DNA of 64,000 nucleotides from Thermomonas sp. GTDB taxonomy: Bacteria > Pseudomonadota > Gammaproteobacteria > Xanthomonadales > Xanthomonadaceae. Both the position numbers and the translations under genes were made by a program. Numbering within the stretch: position 1 is the first letter of the stretch; each line of letters begins with the position of its first letter. The notes under the pieces were generated by a model. The model was not told where the DNA came from and searched no databases. It saw only the letters and a program-made list of their open reading frames with translations. Of the stretch, positions 1 through 10,834 are shown one piece after another. The stretch is from NCBI GenBank assembly GCA_020692565.1, contig JAIMKJ010000004.1, forward strand, positions 53,891 to 117,890. The letters are read 5' to 3'.

Positions 1-1
1 T

Positions 2-502
2 GTATTCCGCATCCTCGTCGACGGCGATCTTGCTGCGGCCGAAGCTTTCGCCGCCGGTTACGCCGGCGAACTGCTGATGGAGCAGATGGTGGTCGGCGAC
101 GAATTCACGGTCGGCATCTTCGGCGACCTCGCATTGCCGTCGATCCGCATCGTTCCGGCGGGCGAGTGGTACGACTATCACGCCAAATACATCGCCGACG
201 ACACCCAGTACCTCTGCCCGGGTCTCGACGGCGATGACGAGATCGCTGTGCGCGATCTCGCACTGCGCGCGTTCCGCGCCGCCGGTTGCGGCAGTTGGGG
301 CCGCGTCGACGTGATGCGCGATCGCCGCAGCGGGGAACACTTGGAAATCCAGTCGGGCTTTCAGCTGATCGAGATCAACACCGCGCCGGGCATGACCAGT
401 CACTCGCTGGTGCCGAAAGCCGCGCGCCAGATCGGCATCGATTTCGAAACCCTGTGCTGGCTCATCCTGGAAACCACGATGCCGGAGGCGGCAGAGCGAT
501 GA
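2..502 (+). CDS. ddlB: D-alanine--D-alanine ligase B, C-terminal part (window edge)
   Basis: This is the C-terminal 166 residues of the cytoplasmic ATP-grasp ligase that makes D-Ala-D-Ala for the peptidoglycan stem peptide. The frame is open from base 2, so the start lies outside the window. Visible family signatures are GDEFTVGI, the acidic ATP/Mg segment [10 protein letters not shown] with its E-x-N metal ligands, and the conserved tail [14 protein letters not shown]. The TGA stop overlaps the ATG of ftsQ (ATGA), which indicates translational coupling in the division and cell-wall (dcw) cluster. It could only be confused with DdlA, and the dcw location argues for DdlB. Confidence 0.95.
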   Translation, partial: VFRILVDGDLAAAEAFAAGYAGELLMEQMVVGDEFTVGIFGDLALPSIRIVPAGEWYDYHAKYIADDTQYLCPGLDGDDEIAVRDLALRAFRAAGCGSWGRVDVMRDRRSGEHLEIQSGFQLIEINTAPGMTSHSLVPKAARQIGIDFETLCWLILETTMPEAAER

Positions 503-1239
503 ACGCCTTCCTGCGACTCGTCGCGTGGCTGCTGGCGCTGACGCTGGTGATCCTGCCGGTGGTGGCGGTCATCCAGGGCTGGGCGGGCGCCGAGCGTTGG
601 CCGCTGCGCACGCTGCGCGTGGTCGGCGATCTGGAACGCGTCGACGACCGGCAACTGCAGGCTGCGCTGATGCCGCACGCGCAGCGCGGGTTCTTCGCGG
701 TGCGTCTGGCCGATGCGCAGGCTGCCGTGGCCGGGCTGCCGTGGGTCGAACGTGCGGAAGTGCGCAAACAATGGCCGGATGTGCTGGTGGTGCACGTGGT
801 CGAGCATCGTCCGTTCGCATGGTGGGGCAACGATCGCCTGCTGTCCGAGCGCGGCCGTATCTTCGCCAGCAAGGGCGTGGCCGTGCCCGAAGGTCTGCCG
901 CGCTTCGATGGGCCGGAATCGCGCAGCGCCGACATCGTCGCGCTCTACAACGAATCGCGGGCCATGTTCGCGCCGGGCGGCCTGGACGTGCGCACGCTGC
1001 GCATCGATCGCCGCGGCAGCTGGTCGCTGACGCTGTCCAACGGCGCCGAACTGCTGATCGGGCGCGACGACGCCAAGCTTCGGCTGGCGCGTTTCGCGCG
1101 CCTGCTGCCGCAGATCTCGACGCGGGAAGGGCAGCGGTTGGACCGCGCGGATCTCCGCTACACCAATGGTTTCGCGTTGCGGTGGCAGGGGCTCGTTCCC
1201 GCGTCCGCCGTTGCGACGCAAGTGCAGGACAAGACATGA
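499..1239 (+). CDS. ftsQ: Cell division protein FtsQ
   Basis: FtsQ is a bitopic inner-membrane protein that links early and late divisome components through FtsB/FtsL. The 246-aa product has a short cytoplasmic N-terminus, one transmembrane helix at about residues 5-28, a POTRA-like domain beginning near [10 protein letters not shown], and the second periplasmic domain containing GRIFASKG and LPRFDGPES. The start was chosen at the ATG inside the ddlB stop (ATGA). Upstream in-frame codons overlap ddlB too far to be credible. Its own TGA overlaps the ftsA ATG, so ddlB-ftsQ-ftsA read as one coupled unit. Confidence 0.93.
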   Translation: MNAFLRLVAWLLALTLVILPVVAVIQGWAGAERWPLRTLRVVGDLERVDDRQLQAALMPHAQRGFFAVRLADAQAAVAGLPWVERAEVRKQWPDVLVVHVVEHRPFAWWGNDRLLSERGRIFASKGVAVPEGLPRFDGPESRSADIVALYNESRAMFAPGGLDVRTLRIDRRGSWSLTLSNGAELLIGRDDAKLRLARFARLLPQISTREGQRLDRADLRYTNGFALRWQGLVPASAVATQVQDKT

Positions 1240-2471
1240 ACCGCAAGGGCGACAAATCGCTGATCGTCGGCCTCGACATCGGCACATCGAAGGTGGTGGC
1301 GCTGGTCGGCGAGTATTCGCCGGGCAACCCCATCGAAGTCATCGGCATCGGCACGCACGAATCGCGCGGGCTGAAGCGCGGCGTCGTGGTCGACATCGAA
1401 TCCACCGTGCAGTCGATCCAGCGCGCGATCGAGGAAGCCGAGCTGATGGCCGGCTGCGAGATCCGCTCGGTCTACGCCTCGATTTCCGGCAACCACGTGC
1501 AGTGCCGCAACTCGCCCGGCATCGTGCCGATCCGCGACGGTGAAGTCAGCTACGCCGATCTCGACCGCGTGCTCGAAGCGGCGAAAGCGGTGGCGATTCC
1601 GGCCGACCAGAAGATCCTGCATGCGATCCCGCGCGATTATGTGCTGGACGATTCGCAGGAAGGCATCCGCAATCCGGTCGGCATGACCGGCGTGCGCCTT
1701 GAAGTGCATGCGCACCTCGTGGTCTGCGCGCAGTCGGCCGCCGCCAACATCAGCAAGTGCGTGCAGCGCTGCGGCCTGCAGGTGGACGATCTGATCTTCT
1801 CCGCGCTGGCGTCCAGCACCGCCGTGTTGACCAGCGACGAACGCGAGCTGGGCGTGGTGCTGGTCGACATCGGCGCCGGCACCACCGACATCGCGGTGTT
1901 CGTGCACGGCGCGATCTGCCACACCGCATCGCTGCCGATCGCCGGCGATCACGTCACCAACGACATCGCGCACATGCTGCGCACGCCCACGCCAGAAGCC
2001 GAGCAGATCAAGGTCCGCTACGCCTGCGCGCTGGCGCAGCTGGCGACGGCGGAAGAAAGCATCCAGGTGCCGAGCGTCGGCGACCGCCCGCCGCGTCGCC
2101 TGCCGCGCCATGCGCTGGCGCAGGCGGTGCAGGGCCGCTACGAGGAAATCTTCGAGATGGTGCAGGCCGAACTGCGCCGCTCCGGTTTCGAGGAACTGGT
2201 TCGTGCCGGCATGGTGCTGACCGGGGGCGCGTCGAAGATGGAAGGCGTGATCGAACTCGCGGAAGAAATGCTGCAGATGCCGGTGCGCGTGGGTATCCCG
2301 CAGCACGTCACCGGGCTGGGCGAGGTCGTCGGCAACCCGGTGCATGCGTCCGGCGTCGGCCTGCTGCTGATGGGCAGTCAGATCGAGCATCCGCGCCGCC
2401 CGGTGATTCCGGCCGGCCGCGCGGTGGGTCTGTTCAACAAATTTAAGAATTGGTATCGCGGCGAGTTCTAG
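1236..2471 (+). CDS. ftsA: Cell division protein FtsA
   Basis: FtsA is an actin-like ATPase that tethers FtsZ filaments to the membrane. The 411-aa product shows the actin-fold phosphate-1 motif VGLDIGTSKVVALVGE near the N-terminus, the phosphate-2 motif VLVDIGAGTTDIAVF, and the adenosine motif MVLTGGASKMEGV. The C-terminus VGLFNKFKNWYRGEF is the expected amphipathic membrane-targeting helix. The length is normal for the family. The start ATG overlaps the ftsQ stop. A 242-base gap separates it from ftsZ, unlike the tight upstream junctions, so ftsZ probably has an additional promoter. Confidence 0.96.
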   Translation: MNRKGDKSLIVGLDIGTSKVVALVGEYSPGNPIEVIGIGTHESRGLKRGVVVDIESTVQSIQRAIEEAELMAGCEIRSVYASISGNHVQCRNSPGIVPIRDGEVSYADLDRVLEAAKAVAIPADQKILHAIPRDYVLDDSQEGIRNPVGMTGVRLEVHAHLVVCAQSAAANISKCVQRCGLQVDDLIFSALASSTAVLTSDERELGVVLVDIGAGTTDIAVFVHGAICHTASLPIAGDHVTNDIAHMLRTPTPEAEQIKVRYACALAQLATAEESIQVPSVGDRPPRRLPRHALAQAVQGRYEEIFEMVQAELRRSGFEELVRAGMVLTGGASKMEGVIELAEEMLQMPVRVGIPQHVTGLGEVVGNPVHASGVGLLLMGSQIEHPRRPVIPAGRAVGLFNKFKNWYRGEF

Positions 2472-2713
2472 TCAGTAGCGAAAGATCGGGCTTCCTGTCC
2501 GACTTCCGCGCAAACGATCCAGACGAAGCCCGGATCGTTTGCCGGTTCGAGCGAATCGCTCGAACCGTCGGCACATCCTTGTGCCGATGCGTCGGATCTT
2601 CAGCGACATCGGTTTGCGCGACGAAAGAGATCAGGCGAGTAGAGACAAAACCAGTTTCACGGCGACACACGATCAGACAACAGCAACACTTATAACTAGA
2701 CGAGGACACGGAC
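2472..2713 (+). promoter_or_regulatory. ftsA-ftsZ intergenic region with two adjacent stem-loops and a candidate ftsZ promoter
   Basis: This 242-base gap holds two perfect inverted repeats side by side. The first has arms at 2510-2520 and 2532-2542 (GCAAACGATCC against its complement). The second has arms at 2544-2554 and 2556-2566 around GGTTCGAGCG. Neither has a T-tract, so they are not typical intrinsic terminators and may affect RNA stability or be operators. A -10-like TATAAC lies at 2691-2696, and GAGGA precedes the ftsZ ATG at suitable spacing. No convincing -35 was seen, so the promoter is inference. Confidence 0.4.
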
Positions 2714-3949
2714 ATGGCATATTTCGAACTGGTAGAGAAGATGGCGCCGAACGCGGTCATCAAGGTCGTTGGCGTGGGCGGCGGCGGCGGCAACGCGGTC
2801 GCGCACATGGTCAACGGCAGTATCGAGGGCGTTGAGTTCATCACCGCCAACACCGATTCGCAGGCGATCAAGAACTGCGGCGCCAAGCTGCAGTTGCAGC
2901 TCGGCACCAACGTCACCAAGGGGCTGGGTGCGGGCGCGAATCCGGAAGTCGGTCGCCAGGCCGCGCTGGAAGATCGCGAACGCATCATGGATGCGCTGCA
3001 GGGCGCCGACATGGTGTTCATCACCGCCGGCATGGGCGGCGGCACCGGCACCGGCGCTGCACCGGTGGTCGCGCAGTTGGCGAAGGAGATGGGCATCCTC
3101 ACGGTCGCCGTCGTCACCAAGCCCTTCCCGTTCGAAGGCCGTCGCCGCATGCAGGTGGCGCTCAAGGGCATCGAAGAGCTGTCGCAGCACTGCGATTCGC
3201 TGATCACGATTCCCAACGAGAAACTGATCACCGTGCTCGGCCGCAACGCCACCATGATCCAGGCGTTCCGCGCCGCCAACGACGTGCTGCAGGGCGCGGT
3301 GCAGGGCATCGCCGATCTGATCGTGCGTCCGGGCCTGATCAACGTCGACTTCGCCGACGTGCGTACCGTGATGAGCGAGATGGGCCTGGCGATGATGGGT
3401 ACCGGCACCGCCCGCGGCGACGACCGCGCGCAGGCCGCGGCCGAGGGCGCGATCAACAATCCGCTGCTCGACGACGTGAATCTGGCCGGCGCCAACGGCA
3501 TCCTGGTCAACATCACCGCCGGTCCGGACTTCACGATGGCCGAGTTCGACGAAGTCGGTCGCACCATCGAGAACTTCGCTTCGGAAGACGCGACCGTGGT
3601 CATCGGCACCGTGCTCGATCCCGAGATGCAGGACGAGGTGCGGGTGACCGTGGTCGCCACCGGCCTCAACCGCTCGGTGGCGCGTCAGGCCGTCCGCGGC
3701 AACGAGCGCGAAGAAGCGTTCGCCCCGGCGCGCCGTCCGCAGGTGCAGTTGATCAACACCCAGGGCCGTCGCGACGGCACCACCGGGATGATGATCGACG
3801 AGACCGAGAGCTTCACGCCGGGCGCCGGCATCGCCGCCAACCTCCGTGGCCGCGGTCACGCCGACCCGTCGGCGCCGGCGGCGGCCGATTTCGGCAGCGA
3901 CAGCAGCTATCTGGATATCCCTGCGTTTCTGCGTCGCCAAGCGGACTGA
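2714..3949 (+). CDS. ftsZ: Cell division protein FtsZ
   Basis: FtsZ is the tubulin-like GTPase that forms the cytokinetic ring. The 411-aa product has the N-terminal glycine-rich [10 protein letters not shown] loop, the tubulin signature [10 protein letters not shown] at about residues 108-117, and the synergy-loop region [12 protein letters not shown] proline- and glycine-rich linker leads to the C-terminal conserved peptide DIPAFLRRQ, which binds FtsA and ZipA. The start is preceded by GAGGA. An intrinsic terminator downstream at 4048-4079 separates it from lpxC. Confidence 0.98.
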   Translation: MAYFELVEKMAPNAVIKVVGVGGGGGNAVAHMVNGSIEGVEFITANTDSQAIKNCGAKLQLQLGTNVTKGLGAGANPEVGRQAALEDRERIMDALQGADMVFITAGMGGGTGTGAAPVVAQLAKEMGILTVAVVTKPFPFEGRRRMQVALKGIEELSQHCDSLITIPNEKLITVLGRNATMIQAFRAANDVLQGAVQGIADLIVRPGLINVDFADVRTVMSEMGLAMMGTGTARGDDRAQAAAEGAINNPLLDDVNLAGANGILVNITAGPDFTMAEFDEVGRTIENFASEDATVVIGTVLDPEMQDEVRVTVVATGLNRSVARQAVRGNEREEAFAPARRPQVQLINTQGRRDGTTGMMIDETESFTPGAGIAANLRGRGHADPSAPAAADFGSDSSYLDIPAFLRRQAD

Positions 3950-4047
3950 GCGATCTCGCCTCGCCTCTGCCCGGCTTCCGGCCGGGCCGGGCGATGCAAT
4001 ACAACGGCACTCCGGTTGTCCGCTGGCGTGTCGGCAACGTGTCCTTC

Positions 4048-4079
4048 CCCGCCGGGTCTTCGTGGCCCGGCGGGCTTTT
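4048..4079 (+). terminator. Intrinsic terminator between ftsZ and lpxC
   Basis: A perfect 9-bp GC stem (4048-4056, CCCGCCGGG, pairing with 4066-4074) with a 9-base loop is followed by CTTTT. It sits about 100 bases after the ftsZ stop and about 160 bases before the lpxC start, so it probably separates the dcw transcript from an lpxC promoter. Confidence 0.75.
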
Positions 4080-4239
4080 GTCATCAAGGGCGCCAGCCCG
4101 ATGTTGCGGTGCGGGAACAGTCTGTCGCTTCCGTTCAGGTTCAGCATTCCACGTGTTAATCTCGCCGTCCGCTAGCGCCGAAATCGCTGTATTTCCGCAC
4201 TCTGCCGCATCCCGAACTCCTTCCGGCACACGACCGACC

Positions 4240-5148
4240 ATGGCCCAGCAACGCACCCTGCAGAACATGATCCGCGCCACGGGCGTGGGCCTGCACAGCG
4301 GCGAGAAGGTCTACCTGACCATGCGCCCGGCAGCGGTCGATACCGGCATCGTGTTCCGCCGCGTCGATCTGGACCCGGTGGTCGAGATCCCGGCCCGCGC
4401 CGGTTACGTCACCGAAACCATGCTCTGCACCGGCCTGTCGCACGCTGGCGGAAAGGCGATGACGGTCGAACATCTGATGTCCGCGCTCGCCGGTCTCGGC
4501 GTCGACAACGCATATATCGATCTTTCGGCGCCCGAAGTGCCGATCATGGACGGCTCGTCCGGCCCGTTCGTATTCCTGCTGCAGTCCGCGGGCATCGTCG
4601 AGCAGAATGCGCCCAAACGCTTCATCCGCATCCTGAAAACCGTGGAAGTCCGCGACGGCGACAAGATCGCCCGGTTCGAGCCTCATAACGGTTTCCGCCT
4701 CGGTTTCACCGTCGAATTCGACCATCCGGCGATTCCCGCCTCGCGCTCGCGCGCGGTCGTGGAGTTCTCCACCGAGAACTACATCAAGGAAGTCAGCCGC
4801 GCCCGCACTTTCGGCTTCATGCACGACCTGGAATTCATGCGCGAGCGCAATCTCGGCCTGGGCGGGTCGATGGACAACGCGATCGTGCTCGACGAATTCC
4901 GGGTGCTGAACGACGATGGTCTGCGCTACGCCGACGAATTCGTCCGTCACAAGATCCTCGACGCGGTCGGCGATCTGTATCTCGCCGGTGGCCCGATCCT
5001 CGGTGCCTACGAAGGTTTCAAGTCCGGCCACGCCCTCAACAACAAGCTCGTCCGCGCTTTGCTTGCCGAGCGATCGGCCTGGGACGAGGTGGTCTTCGAG
5101 CGCCACGAGCCGGTACCGGTCGTCTTCGGCGCCCCTCAGCTGGCCTGA
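4240..5148 (+). CDS. lpxC: UDP-3-O-acyl-N-acetylglucosamine deacetylase LpxC
   Basis: LpxC is the zinc deacetylase that catalyses the committed step of lipid A synthesis in the cytoplasm. The 302-aa product contains the zinc ligands H79 (VEHLMSAL), H237 and D241 ([11 protein letters not shown]), and the catalytic-region motifs TGVGLHSGE and [10 protein letters not shown]. The start [11 protein letters not shown] matches the family. The frame is open further upstream, but that segment runs through the terminator region and is unlike LpxC. It is followed by a minus-strand dciA, so this is the 3' end of the transcript. Confidence 0.97.
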   Translation: MAQQRTLQNMIRATGVGLHSGEKVYLTMRPAAVDTGIVFRRVDLDPVVEIPARAGYVTETMLCTGLSHAGGKAMTVEHLMSALAGLGVDNAYIDLSAPEVPIMDGSSGPFVFLLQSAGIVEQNAPKRFIRILKTVEVRDGDKIARFEPHNGFRLGFTVEFDHPAIPASRSRAVVEFSTENYIKEVSRARTFGFMHDLEFMRERNLGLGGSMDNAIVLDEFRVLNDDGLRYADEFVRHKILDAVGDLYLAGGPILGAYEGFKSGHALNNKLVRALLAERSAWDEVVFERHEPVPVVFGAPQLA

Positions 5149-5343
5149 ACGGCCAGTTCGGCTCCCGCGCGGCCTGAACGGACCCGGCGAATTGCCCGAT
5201 CCGTGAACTGCGGCCGTGCGTTTTACCAAAAATTAACGAAATGCCCTTGACTTCTTAACCTGCCGGCGGTTGCCGGCCGGTAGGATTGCCCCTTCGCGCC
5301 TTCCCGGCCGGCCCAAAACGGGGTCCGACAGGGCAGGGGGACA

Positions 5344-5805
5344 TCAGGGAGAGTCCTTTCGTGGCGGTGTGTCGCCGTCGGAAGCGAGTGCGGTCGCGAA
5401 GGCTTCGCGTGCGGCCGCAGAGAGGGGAATGGCAGTGACGGTCGTTTCGCTACCGACGTTCAGAGGCCGCATCGCCTGCGGTCCGCTCGCGGTCTTGACG
5501 ACAAGATCCGTCGCTTCCAGTCCGATGGAACGGGCCGCGTCGAGGATGTCGGTTGCCGCAAGCCGCAGTCGGGCATGCCAGACCGGAGCGTCCACCAGGT
5601 AAACGAGTCTTCCGCGATCGATGTTCGCAAGGCGCGCGTGCGCCGCGAGCCCCGGCGGGAGGCAGGGATGAAGTTGATGTTCCAGTGCTTCAAGCCACAG
5701 CGCCCGACGGATCGGGTCGCTGGCATCGCTGCCCAACAGGGCATCGATGGCGGTCCGCGGTGTCGCGGGTCGGTCGGGTGGCGTGCTGGAGCGCGAACGA
5801 GACAT
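5344..5805 (-). CDS. dciA: DUF721 protein, probable replicative helicase loader DciA
   Basis: The 153-aa basic protein has the DUF721 pattern, with an N-terminal helical KH-like region (ALWLEALEHQLHPCLPP, LANIDRGRLVYLVDAPVW, LRLAATDIL) and a disordered C-terminus. DUF721/DciA proteins are established loaders of the replicative helicase DnaB in bacteria that lack DnaC. The location between lpxC and secA is typical of Xanthomonadaceae. The start is uncertain: ATG codons at 5832, 5814 and 5805 are in frame, and 5805 avoids overlap with the divergent M23 gene. No clear ribosome-binding site decides it. Confidence 0.75.
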   Translation of the reverse strand: MSRSRSSTPPDRPATPRTAIDALLGSDASDPIRRALWLEALEHQLHPCLPPGLAAHARLANIDRGRLVYLVDAPVWHARLRLAATDILDAARSIGLEATDLVVKTASGPQAMRPLNVGSETTVTAIPLSAAAREAFATALASDGDTPPRKDSP

Positions 5806-5812
5806 TGAACCC

Positions 5813-6814
5813 ATGACTTTACACAGCTTCATACAGATTGCGCACCGTCATATGACGACCGCATCTCACGCTGTTCAGACCACCGCCGTCCATGCCTTCG
5901 AAAAGATCGGTCCGCGCGTTGTCCGCGCCGCCGAACTGGGCCGGCACGCGATGCGCGAAAAGCCCGGTTACGCAGCCGTGGCGCTGCTGACGGTCGGTGC
6001 GCTGTTCGGCACCACCGGCCAGGGCATGATCCGCGGCGCCGAGTACAACCGTTTGAAGACCGAGGTCGTCACCCAGCGCGATGCCCTGGACAACACCCGC
6101 CGCGAAGCGCAGCGCGAAGTGAATGCGCTGGCCGCCCGTCTCGGCGAACTGCAGGCCGAAGCCAATCGGCTCAATGCATTGGGCGAACGTCTGACCCGCG
6201 TCGCCCAGCTCGGCGATGGCGAATTCGATTTCGACAAGCCGATCGGCGTCGGCGGCGTCGGCCCGGTTCGCGACATGCCGGCCACCAGTCTGCGCCACGG
6301 CCTCGCCAACCTCGGCGCCCGGTTCGAGCACGCCGGCGGTCAGCTGTCGGTGCTGGAGTCGCTGTTGTTCAATCGCGAACTCGACAAGAACGCGATGCCC
6401 ACCCGGTATCCGATCGCCGACAGCTACATCACCTCCGGCTTCGGCTATCGCGCCGATCCGTTCGGCGGCGGCAGCCAGTTGCACAAGGGCGTCGATTTCG
6501 AAGCGAATACCGGCGATCCGGTCCTGGCCGTCGGCGACGGCGTGGTGACCTTCTCCGGCGTGCGCTCGGGCTACGGCAACGTGATCGAGGTCGATCACGG
6601 CAACGGCTATGTCACCCGCTACGCGCACAACTCCCGCCTGCTCGGTCAGGCCGGCGACCTGGTCCGCGGCGGTCAGGAGATCGCCAAGGCCGGCTCCACC
6701 GGTCGTTCCACCGGGGCCCATGTCCATTTCGAGGTCTGGGAAAACGGGGTCGTGGTCAATCCGTTGCAGTTCCTGGGCGTCGCTGGAACCGTGAAGCCGC
6801 CCGGCAAGGGTTGA
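5813..6814 (+). CDS. M23 family metallopeptidase with N-terminal membrane anchor and coiled coil
   Basis: This 333-aa protein is probably an inner-membrane-anchored LytM-type endopeptidase or divisome-type regulator facing the periplasm. It has a hydrophobic segment ([14 protein letters not shown]), then a long coiled coil ([20 protein letters not shown]), then the M23 domain with [10 protein letters not shown], the zinc ligands of HKGVDF, and HVHFEVW. All three zinc-ligand motifs are intact, so it may be an active peptidase. It lies between dciA and secA, as in related genomes. The start at 5813 is tentative, because ATG 5852 would leave more room for a divergent promoter. Confidence 0.85.
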   Translation: MTLHSFIQIAHRHMTTASHAVQTTAVHAFEKIGPRVVRAAELGRHAMREKPGYAAVALLTVGALFGTTGQGMIRGAEYNRLKTEVVTQRDALDNTRREAQREVNALAARLGELQAEANRLNALGERLTRVAQLGDGEFDFDKPIGVGGVGPVRDMPATSLRHGLANLGARFEHAGGQLSVLESLLFNRELDKNAMPTRYPIADSYITSGFGYRADPFGGGSQLHKGVDFEANTGDPVLAVGDGVVTFSGVRSGYGNVIEVDHGNGYVTRYAHNSRLLGQAGDLVRGGQEIAKAGSTGRSTGAHVHFEVWENGVVVNPLQFLGVAGTVKPPGKG

Positions 6815-6876
6815 AGCCGTTCCGGGGGGGCTTGATACCCCGGAACACCGGCTCCAAGTACAATCGAGTGTTGCGG

Positions 6877-6898
6877 GGGGCGCGCTGCGCCCCTTTTT
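6877..6898 (+). terminator. Intrinsic terminator upstream of secA
   Basis: A 7-bp stem (GGGGCGC at 6877-6883 with 6887-6893), a 3-base loop and five T residues lie between the M23 gene and secA. The loop is minimal but the T-tract is clear. secA must then use its own promoter, for which I saw no well-spaced -35/-10 pair. Confidence 0.6.
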
Positions 6899-6959
6899 GT
6901 TGCGGACGGCCGTGGTTGCGGTGGCCGCTGCCCTTCCCTCTTTCGATTATTCCCAGCCC

Positions 6960-9680
6960 ATGCTCAATCGCCTGTTGACCAGCATCTTCGGTAGCCGCAA
7001 CGATCGTTTCGTCAAGCAACTCGGCGGCATCGTCAAGAAGATCAACGCTCTCGAACCGCAGATGGAGGCGCTGTCCGACGCCGAACTCCAGGCCAAGACG
7101 CCCGAGTTCAAGCAGCGCGTCGCCAACGGCGAATCCCTCGACAAACTCCTGCCCGAAGCGTTCGCGGTGTGCCGCGAAGCGTCGAAGCGCGTCCTCGGCA
7201 TGCGTCATTACGACGTACAGCTGATCGGCGGCATGGTGCTGCATCTGGGCAAGATCGCGGAAATGCGTACCGGCGAAGGCAAGACACTGGTCGGCACCCT
7301 GCCGGTGTACCTCAATGCGCTGGAAGGTAAAGGCGTCCACGTGGTCACCGTCAACGATTACCTCGCCAAGCGCGACTCGGCGTGGATGGGCAGGCTCTAC
7401 AACTGGCTGGGCCTGTCGGTCGGCGTGGTCTATCCGGGCATGAACCACGGCGACAAGGCCGCCGCGTACGGTTCCGACATCACCTACGGCACCAACAACG
7501 AATTCGGCTTCGACTACCTGCGCGACAACATGGCGCTGTCGAAGGAAGACCGCCATCAGCGCGGCCTGCATTACGCGATCGTCGACGAAGTCGACTCGAT
7601 CCTGATCGACGAGGCCCGCACCCCGCTGATCATCTCCGGCCCGGCCGACGAATCGCCGGAGCTGTACGTCAAGGTCAACCGCATCGTGCCGCAGCTCAAG
7701 CGTCAGGAAGTGGAAGACGGCGTCGGCGACTACTGGATCGACGAGAAGAGCAAGCAGGTACATCTGTCCGAAGCCGGCCAGGAGCACGCCGAGGATCTGC
7801 TGCGTCGCGCCGGCATCATCGATGCCGAAGACGGCCTCTACGCCGCGCACAACATCCACGTCGTCCATCACATGAACGCCGCGATGCGCGCCCACGCGCT
7901 GTTCCAGCGCGATGTCGACTACATCGTGCGCGACGGCGAAGTCGTGATCGTCGACGAATTCACCGGCCGCACGCTGACCGGCCGTCGCTGGTCCGATGGC
8001 CTGCACCAGGCGGTCGAGGCGAAGGAAGGCGTGCCGGTGCAGCGCGAGAACCAGACGCTCGCCAGCATCACCTTCCAGAATCTGTTTCGCATGTACGGAA
8101 AGCTGTCGGGCATGACCGGTACCGCGGACACCGAAGCCTACGAATTCCAGAACATCTATGCGCTGGAAGTGGTGGTGATCCCGACCCATCGGCCGATGGT
8201 GCGCAAGGACCACGCAGATGCGGTCTTCCTCAACAAGGCGGGCAAATACCGCGCGGTGGCCAACGAGATCAAGGACGCGAACGAACGCGGCCAGCCGGTC
8301 CTGGTCGGCACCACTTCGATCGAGGTCTCGGAGATGTTGTCCGAGCAGCTCAAGGCCGCCGGTATCGTGCATGAAGTGCTCAACGCCAAGCAGCACGAGC
8401 GCGAAGCGCAGATCATCGCCCAGGCCGGTCGCCCGCACGCGGTGACCATCGCCACCAACATGGCCGGTCGCGGTACCGATATCGTGCTCGGCGGTTCGCT
8501 GGAAGCGGAAATCGCCGCGCTCGAGGCCGAAGCCGGCGCCGAACTCGACGATGCGGAGCGCCAGCGCGTCAAGGCCGAGTGGCAGCAGCGCCACGACGCG
8601 GTGAAAGCGAGCGGCGGTCTGCACATCGTCGGCACCGAACGCCACGAATCGCGCCGCATCGACAACCAGCTGCGCGGTCGTTCCGGCCGTCAGGGCGATC
8701 CGGGTTCGTCGCGGTTCTATCTGTCGCTCGAAGACAATCTGATGCGCATCTTCGCCGCCGACTGGGTGCAGCGGATGATGGCGCGGATGGGTCTGAAGGA
8801 AGACGACATCATCGAAAGCCCGCTGGTCAGCAAGCAGATCGCCGGCGCGCAGCGAAAGGTGGAAGCGCATAACTTCGACATCCGCAAGAACCTGCTCGAC
8901 TTCGACGACGTCAACAACGACCAGCGCAAGGTCATCTATCGCCAGCGCGACGAGCTGCTGGAGGCCGAAAGCATCAAGGACAACATCGACGGCATCCGCA
9001 ACGATGTGATCGCCGATGTCGTCGACCGCTTCGTGCCGCCGAATTCGATCGACGAACAGTGGGATCTCCAGGGCCTGGAATCCGAGCTGGCGAAGGAATT
9101 CAACCTGCAGTTGCCGGTGACCGATCACGTGCGCGACAAGAGCGAGATCGACGCCGAGGGCATCGCCAATTACGTGCAGGCCGCCGCGGCCAAGCTGTTC
9201 GACGACAAGGAACAGGCGGTCGGCGGCGACACCATGCGCATGCTCGAAAAGCATCTGATGCTGACCGTGGTCGATCAGAGCTGGAAGGAACATCTCGGTC
9301 GCATGGATTACCTGCGCCAGGGCATCCATCTGCGCGGTTACGCGCAGAAGCAACCGAAGCAGGAATACAAGAAGGAAGCGTTCGCGCTGTTCAGCGAAAT
9401 GCTGGAGAAGGTCAAGCGCGAAGTGATTTCGCTGCTGGCCCGCGTGCGTATCCGTAGCGAAGAGGAAATCGCCCAGGCCGAAGCCGCCGAGCGCGCGCGC
9501 GCCGAAGCGGTCGCGCGGCAGATGCAGTTCCAGCATCCGGACATGGGCGGTTACGGCGCCGACGAGGAAGCCGCGGACGTGGAACAGGATCCGTCCTCGA
9601 TGCCCAAGGTCGGCCGGAACGATCCGTGTCCGTGCGGGTCGGGAAAGAAGTTCAAACACTGCCACGGGCAGTTGGCGTAA
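6960..9680 (+). CDS. secA: Preprotein translocase ATPase SecA
   Basis: SecA is the motor that drives unfolded preproteins through SecYEG. The 906-aa product has the expected length and the Walker A region MRTGEGKTL near residue 105. It also has the DEAD-like [14 protein letters not shown], the motif [10 protein letters not shown] of the second nucleotide-binding fold, and the C-terminal zinc finger [14 protein letters not shown], which binds SecB. The start [12 protein letters not shown] is the family start. A more 5' in-frame ATG would overlap the preceding terminator and add an unrelated hydrophobic stretch. Confidence 0.98.
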   Translation: MLNRLLTSIFGSRNDRFVKQLGGIVKKINALEPQMEALSDAELQAKTPEFKQRVANGESLDKLLPEAFAVCREASKRVLGMRHYDVQLIGGMVLHLGKIAEMRTGEGKTLVGTLPVYLNALEGKGVHVVTVNDYLAKRDSAWMGRLYNWLGLSVGVVYPGMNHGDKAAAYGSDITYGTNNEFGFDYLRDNMALSKEDRHQRGLHYAIVDEVDSILIDEARTPLIISGPADESPELYVKVNRIVPQLKRQEVEDGVGDYWIDEKSKQVHLSEAGQEHAEDLLRRAGIIDAEDGLYAAHNIHVVHHMNAAMRAHALFQRDVDYIVRDGEVVIVDEFTGRTLTGRRWSDGLHQAVEAKEGVPVQRENQTLASITFQNLFRMYGKLSGMTGTADTEAYEFQNIYALEVVVIPTHRPMVRKDHADAVFLNKAGKYRAVANEIKDANERGQPVLVGTTSIEVSEMLSEQLKAAGIVHEVLNAKQHEREAQIIAQAGRPHAVTIATNMAGRGTDIVLGGSLEAEIAALEAEAGAELDDAERQRVKAEWQQRHDAVKASGGLHIVGTERHESRRIDNQLRGRSGRQGDPGSSRFYLSLEDNLMRIFAADWVQRMMARMGLKEDDIIESPLVSKQIAGAQRKVEAHNFDIRKNLLDFDDVNNDQRKVIYRQRDELLEAESIKDNIDGIRNDVIADVVDRFVPPNSIDEQWDLQGLESELAKEFNLQLPVTDHVRDKSEIDAEGIANYVQAAAAKLFDDKEQAVGGDTMRMLEKHLMLTVVDQSWKEHLGRMDYLRQGIHLRGYAQKQPKQEYKKEAFALFSEMLEKVKREVISLLARVRIRSEEEIAQAEAAERARAEAVARQMQFQHPDMGGYGADEEAADVEQDPSSMPKVGRNDPCPCGSGKKFKHCHGQLA

Positions 9681-9701
9681 TCCCGCCCACGATGTTTCAC
9701 G

Positions 9702-9730
9702 AAAGAGCCTGCCTTCGCGCAGGCTCTTTT
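9702..9730 (+). terminator. Intrinsic terminator after secA
   Basis: An 11-bp perfect stem (9702-9712 with 9719-9729), a 6-base loop CTTCGC and a T-run form a strong terminator 20 bases after the secA stop. The A-rich left arm means it could work on both strands. Confidence 0.85.
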
Positions 9731-9803
9731 CGTTTCGGGCCGTGCTTGCCCGACGCCCGGCGGGCCGGTAAAACTGCAGCCTGAACACAGAATCGCACGC
9801 GGA

Positions 9804-10817
9804 ATGGAGCCGCACCCGGGAATGAGCGACAGCGATCGAAGTCGAAACGGAAGCGCAGATAGCAGCCCGTATGGAACCAGCGTCCATGTCGTCGCTGGCG
9901 TCATCAGCGACGCGCGCGGCCGTATCCTGCTGGCGCGGCGCACCGCAGGCCGCGATCTCGCCGGTCTATGGGAATTCCCCGGCGGCAAGGTCGACCCCGG
10001 CGAAACGCCCGAGCAGGCGCTGGTCCGCGAGCTCCGCGAAGAGCTGGATATCGAGGCCCGCGTCGGCGCGCCGGTGATCGCGGTGCCACAGCAGTATCCG
10101 CACAAACGCCTGCGTCTCGACGTGCGCCGCATCGCCGCATGGAGCGGCGCGCTCAAGGGCCTCGACGGCCAGGCGCTGGCCTGGGTGCCGGAGCACAAAC
10201 TCGCGAGTTATGCGATGCCGGATGCGGATCGCCCGGTGGTCGCTGCGCTACGCGACCCGGCGCACTATCTGATTACGCCCGAACCCGGCGACGACGATGC
10301 GCCTTGGTTGTCGACTCTGCGCAAGGCGCTCGATGCCGGTGTGCGCCGCGTGCAACTCCGTGCGTACCGGTGCGATCCGCTGCGCTGGCGTCGGTTGGTC
10401 GAACGTGCGACGAGGCATGCGCGCGACGCCGCCGCCGAAGTCCTGATCAACGGCGATATCGCATTGGCGACCGCGATCGGTATCGGCGTGCATCTGCGCG
10501 CTACGCAGTTGGATACGCTGTCCGAGCGCCCGCTGCCGCGGCCGTTACCGGTGATCGCCTCCTGTCATTCGCACGCGGAGCTTGCGCGCGCGCAGGCGCT
10601 GGGCTGCGATGCCGCGGTGCTCGGTCCGGTGCTGCCGACGCCCTCGCATCCGGGCGAGCCGGGCATCGGCTGGGAACGATTCGTCGAGATGCGCGAACGC
10701 GTCGCGATTCCCATCTACGCCATCGGCGGCATGACCCGCGGAGATGTCGAACTCGCGCGCAGCCACGGCGGGCAGGGCATCGCCGCGATCCGCGACCTCT
10801 GGGATGCGAAGAAGTAG
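9804..10817 (+). CDS. Nudix hydrolase fused to a thiamine-phosphate-synthase-like domain (MutT/ThiE fusion)
   Basis: The 337-aa product begins with a MutT-type Nudix domain whose box is complete (GGKVDPGETPEQALVRELRE then EELDIEA). It continues into a TIM-barrel thiamine phosphate synthase-like domain (about residues 160-337), recognisable by LINGDIALA, GVHLRATQL, LGPVLPTPSHPG and YAIGGM. This architecture is known near secA in gammaproteobacteria. The Nudix part is expected to clear oxidised nucleotides such as 8-oxo-dGTP. The role of the ThiE-like part is not established. ATG 9822 is an alternative start, and neither start has a good ribosome-binding site. Confidence 0.88.
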   Translation: MEPHPGMSDSDRSRNGSADSSPYGTSVHVVAGVISDARGRILLARRTAGRDLAGLWEFPGGKVDPGETPEQALVRELREELDIEARVGAPVIAVPQQYPHKRLRLDVRRIAAWSGALKGLDGQALAWVPEHKLASYAMPDADRPVVAALRDPAHYLITPEPGDDDAPWLSTLRKALDAGVRRVQLRAYRCDPLRWRRLVERATRHARDAAAEVLINGDIALATAIGIGVHLRATQLDTLSERPLPRPLPVIASCHSHAELARAQALGCDAAVLGPVLPTPSHPGEPGIGWERFVEMRERVAIPIYAIGGMTRGDVELARSHGGQGIAAIRDLWDAKK

Positions 10818-10834
10818 CCGCTGCTGAGGCAAAA

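Noticed and set aside
6756..9887. Very long minus-strand open frame (over 1000 codons) opposite secA
   Set aside because: It is a shadow of secA caused by high GC third-position bias; it has no family motifs and its composition is Arg/His/Asp-rich.
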